In this document: piece by piece, positions 57,464 to 64,000 of the stretch
How positions within the stretch are numbered: the first letter of the stretch is position 1
Layout of the letters: each line of letters opens with the position of its first letter
Source of the DNA: Poa pratensis
Lineage: Eukaryota; Streptophyta; Magnoliopsida; Poales; Poaceae
Direction: 5' to 3'
Length of the DNA: 64,000 nucleotides
Assembly: GCA_947311845.1 (NCBI GenBank)
Contig: CAMZMU010000080.1
Location: forward strand, 20,778,369 to 20,842,368
The notes under the pieces: generated by a model
Seen by the model: only the letters and a program-made list of their open reading frames with translations
What the model was told of the DNA's origin: nothing
Databases searched by the model: none
Program-made: the position numbers and the translations under genes

Positions 57464-59906
57464 GAGCATCTCCACTCGTGGCGCCCAAACGGCCGCCCAA
57501 ACGCCATTGGGGTGTGCCGGACACAAAATCGCCCCCACTCGCGGCGCCCAAACGCGAATTCGGTCCGGCGCGGCCCAGTTTTGTGTCCGGCACGCCCAGC
57601 CCACGCCCTCAACTTGGGGAGGCTTGGGGCGGCCCCGGACGGAAGGAAACGCGACGCCACGTCGGCCTCCGACGCGCGGGCCACGCCTGGCAGTGAGACG
57701 GCGATCGCAATAAGTGCCGGCTTCCCCCAATTCGTCCACAGAAAATCACATTTCCCCGCCATCTCTTCCGCCAAAAGAAAAGCCCTCGCGCCGCGCCGGC
57801 TCCATGGCCCGCCGGCACCCAAGGGGAAGGCAGCGAAGGAGACGAAGGCGGCGGGGAAGACGCTGGGCGTCAAGCGCAAGGCCCTCCCGCCCAGGGAGAA
57901 GCCGGAGGAGATGAGGCAGGAGGATTGGAACCTCGACGTACTCCAGCGCCGATTGGACACGCAGAGCCGTGCCGGGCGCCGCGTGAAGGAGAATGAGAGG
58001 AAACGGCTCGGCACGGCGGCGCCATTGACGGCAAGGAAAATCGCCGCCATGAACAAGACCGTCGCCGCCTTGAACCAAGCATTCGCCTTGGGAGGAAGCC
58101 CAGAGAGCAGCGCCACTCTACGATGCAAGGTTGGCGGCTCGCCGTCGAATTCCTCCTTCTTCGCCGACAGCGCCGCCGCCACGCCTCGCACCAGGTTCTC
58201 CCCCGAGTACGGCGACAACCAGCATCACGGCGGCTTCGACCCCAACGTCATCTTCCCTTCTTGTGGCCTGGATCTAAACCACCCGGTCGATCTGAATTCG
58301 CCGGCGATGCAGAGAGATCCCGCCGTCCAAACGGCCGCCGGTCGGAGCCTTTCATTCGACACGGGCGCCTCCCATGTGATCGACGGAATGACTCCCGACG
58401 CCCCGGAGCTCATGCAGGTATGAACCCGCGTTTTGTAGCCATGGCATGTACAATAGACGTGTGCATAGGCGAGGTGTGGCTACCGGCCTTGCTCCTTGTG
58501 TGTAGGAGACCGCCCATATCATGGACGACATCATCAACGACAACGCCCGGGCGGAGGATGACGACGACAGGTTCGACAAGGATGAGGAGTACTACGAGGA
58601 CGACGCCGAGAACGACGACGAGGTCGAGGAGGAGGGGGTGGTGACCAACGCTGTGGTCGGCGAGCAGGCGGCGAAGAAGAAGAAGGGCAGCCGCGGCATA
58701 ATCTGGACGACCAAGGAAGACGAGTGCATGGTCGAATCATGGAAGGCCATTACTACCGGCGAGATCACCGGCACAAACCAGTCGAGCACCGCCTACTGGT
58801 CCCGGATCAAGGACGAGTTCGACGAGCGCCGGTTCACCAAGGACTTATACAAGGTGAGCATGGTGCGCGGCCAAGGCGCCATCGAGCATAGGTGGCGCAT
58901 CGTCCAACGCCTCGTCAACATGTTCCACGGCTGCCACGAGAACATCGTCGACCGGAAGGAGAGCGGGAAGGGCCCGGCGGATCAGGTGACCGCCGGCTTG
59001 CGATCCCCTTGTTGTTTTGTTGCTTAAGTACAATTGTGATCATCGTCGGCTTGCTTTGTTGTAGGTCATCGACGCCCTTGTGTTGTACAAATCCATCAAC
59101 AAGGAGAAAGACTTCAAATTGATGCATTGCTACAAGCTTCTCCAAAGTTGTGAGAAATGGAAGGCACACCGGCGGACTTTGAACAAGAACGGCCGCGCCG
59201 AGCTCAACGCCGATCCCCAAAACTCGGAGGGGTGGCCAATCGGGAACAAGAAGGCGAAAGCGGCCTTGGCAGCGGCGGCAAAGACGGACAGAGTGCAGTC
59301 GTCCATCGACAAGGTCCTCGCCGATGTTTGCTCCAACTCGAGCTTGAGGCGCGAGGAGAACAACGCAAGGTGGGCGACCTTGATGCAGAAGGCCGACGTC
59401 AAGATCAACCTCGAGCAGAAGAAAGCCGCCATCAAGAAGAGGAGTCAGGACTGCATGATCTTGACGGCCGACGTCTCCAACTTGGACCCGCTGGCGAGGG
59501 CGGCGCACAACATGTATCGCGCAGCGATCCTACAAGAGCTTGGGCTCGTTCCGCCCGAGAACGGCGCCGAGAACGGTGGCAACCACGGCACCGAGACCGG
59601 CCACGGCGCAGACGGCCAGGTCGACGATGACCCCGACATGATCGCCGATGACCCCGACATGACTCAGCCCGGATATGGCTACGACGACGGCGGCGGCGGC
59701 GACAAGCAGACGCCGGGCAAGCCCGGCGTATTTTGGCGACATATTTTTGCGTAGTGTATTTTGGCGGCACATTCGAATTTGCAAATTTGGGCGCCGCGAG
59801 TGGGGAGCGAGGGCGCCCAAATGCGCCAAGTAGTCCGGACGGCGCCCAAACGGCCTGTCCGGAAGGCGTTTGGGCCGCCGTTTGGGCGCCGCGAGTGGAG
59901 ATGCTC
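57464..59906. mobile_element. Harbinger-type element, ORF1 only, with TAA target duplication
   Basis: Terminal inverted repeats start GAGCATCTCCACTCG and continue through GGCGCCCAAACGGC...AACGCC, with the near-perfect complement at 59868-59906. TAA flanks both sides (57461-57463, 59907-59909). 2443 bp. It carries the Myb-like ORF1 gene but no DDE transposase, so it would depend on transposase from elsewhere. Confidence 0.93.
57911..59754 (+). CDS. Harbinger ORF1: Myb-like / NAM-associated protein, three exons
   Basis: In PIF/Harbinger systems this Myb-like protein works with the separate DDE transposase, binding DNA and helping nuclear import. Exons: (57911 or earlier)-58417, 58506-58985, 59065-59754; both introns are short, GT-AG and phase 0. 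Domains in order: basic N-terminal segment, QEDWNLDVLQRRLD, NPNV/FDPNVIF region, acidic run (DDDRFDKDEEYYEDD), Myb/SANT-like segment (GIIWTTKEDECMVESWKAIT...YWSRIKDEFDERR...IEHRWRIVQ), the NAM-associated C-terminal part (MHCYKLLQSCEKW) and a charged helix. The same frame is open upstream to 57512 but lacks an ATG there, so 57911 is the first in-frame ATG. A start at 57804 is in another frame and would need one shift. No stop interrupts the exons. Confidence 0.8.
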
Positions 59907-59909
59907 TAA

Positions 59910-61164
59910 GCCAGGTACACCTTTGCGGTGTAGTCATGTTGGAATACATGATCTGCTCATTTTTTGGTCCGCGAGGAAGTTCATTGCCCGGATAAGCAAT
60001 GCTGAAGTGTATAGGTTAGGAGCCTCAACACTGGATCTCGTGTAGATTTTCTTCATTTGAGCATAGTTGGTTATGGGCTTGTTCAGCAACTCCTCGTCCC
60101 TGGAGTGGACCTAATATTGACAAGCCAAATTGTTAGATTGTACAGACTAGTTGAAGTTGGCAATGAACAAGGAAGAGGGACTCTGTTCTTACGGCGGGCA
60201 TGATCCTAAAAATACGTTTATGTCGTCCTAGTCAGGCAATCTATGAAGATGAAAAGATCTGGAGATCCAGGCGCTACACAATCAATCTACGAAGGCTAAG
60301 ATAAGCAACGGATCTAGGGTATGAAGAACACGACCTAAATGTTGAAGAACATGCACAGATCTAGGGTATGAAGAAGGAATAAGCTCAGAAGTTCTTACAG
60401 CCACCGGATGCAGATGAAAACAGCCGTCCGCCTTCGGGGCAGAGGTCGCCGTCGAGTTCACCACCTCGGTGGAGGTCGTCGTCGAAGTCGCTTTCGCCTT
60501 CACACAAATCGCTCCCGCCATCGCAAGAGCTCGAACAGGAGAAATGTCGGTTTTCGATTTGGGGGAGAGATAAATAGAGGGGTGATTTGGGCGAGCGGTG
60601 AGCGAAATACTCCCGTCGCAATTTCAGAGCTCGCGCCATCTCCGATGGCTGCAGCAGCTCTGCGCCGCGTTCCTCTAGGTCGCACGCCCGCAGCCTGACT
60701 CCAGGGTAACGGCCGATTCGGCCATTCCCCTCAGGCCTGGCCCGAGACTACTTTGAGCAGCGTGCAAGCCTAGTCCAGCACCTTTCGCACGCATCCAATC
60801 ACCCGAGCGTTGCATCTGACGGGCTTGACTGGGCTTGACTGCAGCCTACCAAACGCGCCCTACATGACATAGATACTGTTTCGTCTTACATTGGTCTGAC
60901 ATGGAGACGATGCTTTTACACGCCGCCGGACGTGCACGACACGCGGATCACACATTATTGCCGGCCGGCTCGACGTCGCGCGCGGCTGGCCGGCGTTGGC
61001 GTGCGCATGTAGCGAAGGTATCTCGTCTCATGCATCCCGTCGATCTCGAGCACGTCGGCTGCGCCTGCTGCCGGCCTGAGCGTGCATCCATCATGTCAGG
61101 GACATGGATGCAGCCTGCAGTGGAAGATCAGGCTAGCTACAGACCTGATCGATCAGACGTGGCT
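59910..61164. other. Right arm of outer element and intergenic, no gene seen
   Basis: Contains short ORFs on both strands (60282-60698) with no recognised family. 60861-61164 is outside the outer element and holds nothing identified. Confidence 0.45.
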
Positions 61165-61172
61165 ATCCCAGC

Positions 61173-62313
61173 TCAGGGTGCAGGTGGGAGTGGGCTGCCC
61201 ACGGCGCCCACTACCCAAGCCCACTAAAAATCGTACGTGGGCACCCACGGGTTAGAGTCGAAATTAGATGGGGGCATGTGGGCCTGCCCCCGTCGCCCAC
61301 GTCGAAGCCCACTTCCCCCACATCGACCCTGCTTTCCCCACATCGAACCCTTCTCGAGAGAGCCAGAGAGGGCGACGCCGCGCGAGCGCCGCTGCGTGCC
61401 CACGGAGCTCCGCCTGCTTCGCGACGACGTCTCCGGCAAAATCCTCTCAGCGGAGGCCAAGGGCGACGCGAAGGAGCCGAATCGTGGGCGCCTTCAGCTT
61501 GCCGCGCACGACGCCCGCGACGGCCGCCTCGGAGACGCGCTCGCCGCCTTCGCCCAACGAGCCCATCGCGCCCCTCAGCGCCGCCGTTCTCTGCCACATG
61601 CTCGGCCGGTCCGAGGAGGAGGCCCGGTGGGTCCGGCGCGTGCCCGGACTCTCTGACCCCGAGGTGAAGGAGTTGTTCCAGAAGCTGCAAACTCTTATCG
61701 TCCTCAAAGCCACGCTGGGTTGCGCGCCGCGCGCCGCGGGTTCCGACAAGCTGGTCCTGGGCACCATGCTGGGGCTGGTCGAGATGTCAATGTGGTCCAT
61801 TTTCAACGACGGCGGCCTGACGGAGAGGCTCCAGGTTCTGGCGTTCATGCTTTTCTTGCGGTGCCTGGCCATGGATCTGGGAAACAGTGATGCGGACAGA
61901 TCTCAGGACACCGCACCAGCAGCTAGGTGAGATCAGAATCTGATGTAAGTAGTAGTGATGTGATTCTTATCAAATCTTTAGACTCTTATCTGAAGAATCG
62001 GAGGGTGCCTACTTTTCTTTTCCGGTTTGAAGCTGTGTCAACCGAATTCTCCTAGAATTTGACGAAATTGCTAAGTGTTTGTCTCGCCAGAGAGTTGATA
62101 TAGAGTGATAATATATTTGGCCCCTGTCACTTTGGTAAAGAAAGCCATGCATGAAGAATCTTCATAATAAATCTGGAATATTTTGTGGGCATCCCACTAA
62201 AACCACATATCCCACATAATAATATGTGGGCTTAAGTGGGTGTCCCACTTAAGCTATGTGGTAGATGTGGGGTGGGTGCGGGCCTCCCGCCAACGATCCC
62301 ACCTGCACCCTGA
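61173..62313. mobile_element. hAT element with perfect 8-bp target duplication and ORF cargo
   Basis: Terminal inverted repeats TCAGGGTGCAGGTGGGA are perfect at both ends (17 bp). Flanks are ATCCCAGC on both sides (61165-61172, 62314-62321). Subterminal GTGGG/CCCAC motifs are dense at both ends. 1141 bp, too short for a hAT transposase and containing none. The ends share GCAGGTGGGA with the element at 15807-16570, suggesting one family. Confidence 0.94.
61268..61930 (+). CDS. Unrecognised ORF inside the hAT element (possible captured gene fragment)
   Basis: A GC-rich frame of 220 codons, with no family recognised. The second half looks protein-like (LSDPEVKELFQKLQTLIVLKATLG, then a hydrophobic stretch around LVLGTMLGLVEMSMWSIF and LQVLAFMLFLRCLAM). 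In the first half the more protein-like reading is in another frame (CVPTELRLLRDDVSGKIL at ~61396-61449), implying a frameshift or an unrecognised intron near 61450-61550. It could be a captured host gene piece; expression is unknown. Confidence 0.35.
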   Translation: MGACGPAPVAHVEAHFPHIDPAFPTSNPSRESQRGRRRASAAACPRSSACFATTSPAKSSQRRPRATRRSRIVGAFSLPRTTPATAASETRSPPSPNEPIAPLSAAVLCHMLGRSEEEARWVRRVPGLSDPEVKELFQKLQTLIVLKATLGCAPRAAGSDKLVLGTMLGLVEMSMWSIFNDGGLTERLQVLAFMLFLRCLAMDLGNSDADRSQDTAPAAR

Positions 62314-62321
62314 ATCCCAGC

Positions 62322-63513
62322 CCAGCCCAGCCTAAGCTACCTGGTTAATGATGCCGGTTCCTGGATAGACGTGCGTGTTGCGAGAATATGCTACTCACCT
62401 TTTCTGTACTACTCCCTCTCTCTAAATGATTTGGGCTAGATTGTGTCGTGACTCGTGATTGATGGAACGGCGGGCGTACCGTGTAAAGCGCGTGCCATGC
62501 ATGCATTGGGTAATATTTTTTTTTTCCAAAGAAAAATATAATATTTTCAGCGACAAATGAAAAAAATCAGTAACCCAACCGCGACAACAACCACTGTCCT
62601 CACAACACATGGATGGAGAGAAGATTCTCAAAAAGGTAATGACACACAAGTGTCATCGAAGATTAGATCATGAGTTTATTTCCACGCAATGCTCACCGCC
62701 ATTGCTAAGTATGACCGACAAAGGCCAGACCAAGAATTTTCACTCTGAAGCTCCGGTCCCGGCACTGAAGTACCGCCACAAAAGCTCAACAGCAATGTGT
62801 TGTCACATCCCCTTGAGCACCATCTTTATTTCTTCTAGCCTTGACAATGCCGAAACGAACAAACGTCCCAGACCACTCCATAGTAAATAACTAAATATGC
62901 ATAAAGCCGAGTGTATAAGAAACCATGTACCATGACATCTCATAATGTTTTAAGATTTTTTTCCAAGAAAAGGCAACCAATGGTTGCATGTCACTCTATT
63001 AAGATTCAACAGGAAATTTCACAACACACGCCACAGGGTATACTCCTCTCCTTGATCCACTCTATGATCTACTCTACTCCTACCAATTTCCCACATACTA
63101 AAGATCCTCATTTGCACTCTGCACTGCCTGCATAAGTGTAGACTTCTTCTTCTCGGCTGAAGAGCCTGAAGAGCCTGCCACCGCCGTCCGCCGAGGGAGT
63201 CTACCCGTCGGTTTCCTCCGATAGAGCCGGGGTGGATGGAGGAGAGGGAAGATAGGGCGGCGGCTGCTGGGGTTTTCGCCACTGCCGCACCCCAGGAGCG
63301 GAGCTAGCGAGTTTTCATGTGTACGATCGATGCGCGCAAGTTCTCAGTGTAAGCACGCGTATCCTTTATCCTTGGCGTCTGTAAAGCCTGTACCTTTTCA
63401 CTCGATCTCTCTGCAACTATAGCTCGTGTACCTCCATGAAATTTATCGCACGGACTCCTTCCATCTACCTACTACACGCGCGCACAAGCCTTTTCACATC
63501 ACAAGCATAACTA
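62322..63513. other. Intergenic, no gene seen
   Basis: Contains a lone CTCCCTCTCT motif (62412-62421) without a matching right end, and short ORFs of no recognised family. Confidence 0.4.
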
Positions 63514-63683
63514 CTCCTTCCGTTTACTAATCTAAGGCACACAGGCACACTGGACCCATTTTAATTTTAGCTACATACATACTAATATAACTGAATCTAT
63601 GTACAAAATAAGTCTAGATACACTTGAATCAAGAAAATTAAAATAATAAGTGCAGTGTGCCTTATATTAATTAACGGAGGGAG
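63514..63683. mobile_element. Stowaway-like MITE
   Basis: 170 bp starting CTCCTTCCGTTTACTAAT after TA and ending ATTAATTAACGGAGGGAG. TA is lost on the right side. The arms share AAGGCAC/GTGCCTTA inverted blocks. Confidence 0.8.
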
Positions 63684-63800
63684 AACAACAGATATGCACG
63701 GGCAAAAAAGAACCCAGTAGATCGCTGCACAACCTGCTAATGGATATGCGCGCGTGATATGCTTGCAAGCTGTACAAGATGGAGCATTGGGATGCTCTAA

Positions 63801-64000
63801 GAGCATCTCCACCGGCGTTCCAAATAGAGCGTCCGGCAACTGTGCCGGACAATTGTTATTGGTAACACCTGCACACGTTGCCGGGCTACTGGAGCGGCTC
63901 CCCCAACGGCTGCTCCCAATAGATGCTCCCAATTAAACTTTTGATCAAATTCAAATAGCGACGCGACGGTCAAGTTCAACACCGACGGTGAAACCCAAAA
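63801..64000. mobile_element. Left end of another Harbinger-type element, cut by the window edge
   Basis: TAA (63798-63800) followed by GAGCATCTCCACCGGCG, matching the terminus of the 57464 element. The right end is outside the window. The bases before TAA, GGGATGCTC, mirror the start, giving GATGCTC-TAA-GAGCATC. Confidence 0.65.

Larger units (their letters stand above)
56974..60860. mobile_element. PIF/Tourist-like outer element (boundaries tentative)
   Basis: The right end CTGCAGCCTACCAAACGCGCCC-type sequence at 60839-60860 is the inverted complement of a GTTTGTTTGGTAGGCTGCAG block at 57056-57078, and partly of GGCCGCGTTTGGT at 56974. Either could be the left end. GGSCGYGTTTGGT-type ends are typical of PIF/Tourist elements, but no clean 3-bp target duplication was found. 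The inner Harbinger element (57464-59906) is inserted in it. 59910-60838 carries no recognised protein. Confidence 0.55.

Noticed and set aside
62412..62421. CTCCCTCTCT as the start of another Stowaway MITE
   Set aside because: No complementary right end within the expected distance.

Overview
The window is nuclear DNA of a grass, most likely a Triticeae cereal (wheat/Aegilops/barley group). Evidence: intron-containing, GC-rich grass-type genes; several Stowaway-type MITEs with CTCCCTCCGT-like ends; PIF/Harbinger, hAT, Mutator-like, LINE and LTR remnants nested in one another; and plant-only families (MLO, MAP65, IQD, nepenthesin-like aspartic protease).

Layout. 1-17225 (copy A) and 31445-48683 (copy B) are the same ~17.2 kb sequence, almost base for base. 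Copy A stops exactly at a 13-N assembly gap (17226-17238). Each copy holds, on the minus strand, aspartic protease gene 1 (AP1; copy A is cut by the window start) and its tandem paralogue AP2, which has an in-frame TAG in both copies. Behind AP2 lies a transposon graveyard: a Harbinger ORF1 relic split by a solo LTR, MITEs, and a hAT element with GC-rich cargo. Between the copies, 19205-20950 is an intact six-exon IQD gene (+) facing a nine-exon MAP65 gene (-, 21355-24453). The MAP65 promoter/leader region is present twice, either side of a LINE remnant (25427-28412). After copy B comes an AT-rich, repeat-built spacer (49160-50990), then an intact 14-exon MLO gene (+, 51470-56858). The right end is nested DNA transposons: a PIF/Tourist-like element containing a Harbinger ORF1-only element with TAA target duplications, a hAT element with perfect 8-bp target duplications and a non-transposase ORF, and the start of another Harbinger-type element at the window edge.

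Interpretation. If the duplication is collapsed, the locus reads IQD(+) - MAP65(-) - AP1(-) - AP2(-, pseudogene) - MLO(+). Most differences seen between the copies are single-base indels. They cluster in the last ~900 bases of copy A beside the gap, and the frameshifts in AP1 exon 1 fall at different places in the two copies. This favours a redundant, poorly polished contig over a real recent tandem duplication, but only spanning reads or depth can decide. IQD and MAP65 are both families of microtubule-associated proteins; the other genes have no evident shared pathway. No operon-like, CRISPR-like or otherwise new defence-type system was seen. The most novel biology on offer is a pair of hAT elements carrying captured GC-rich sequence.
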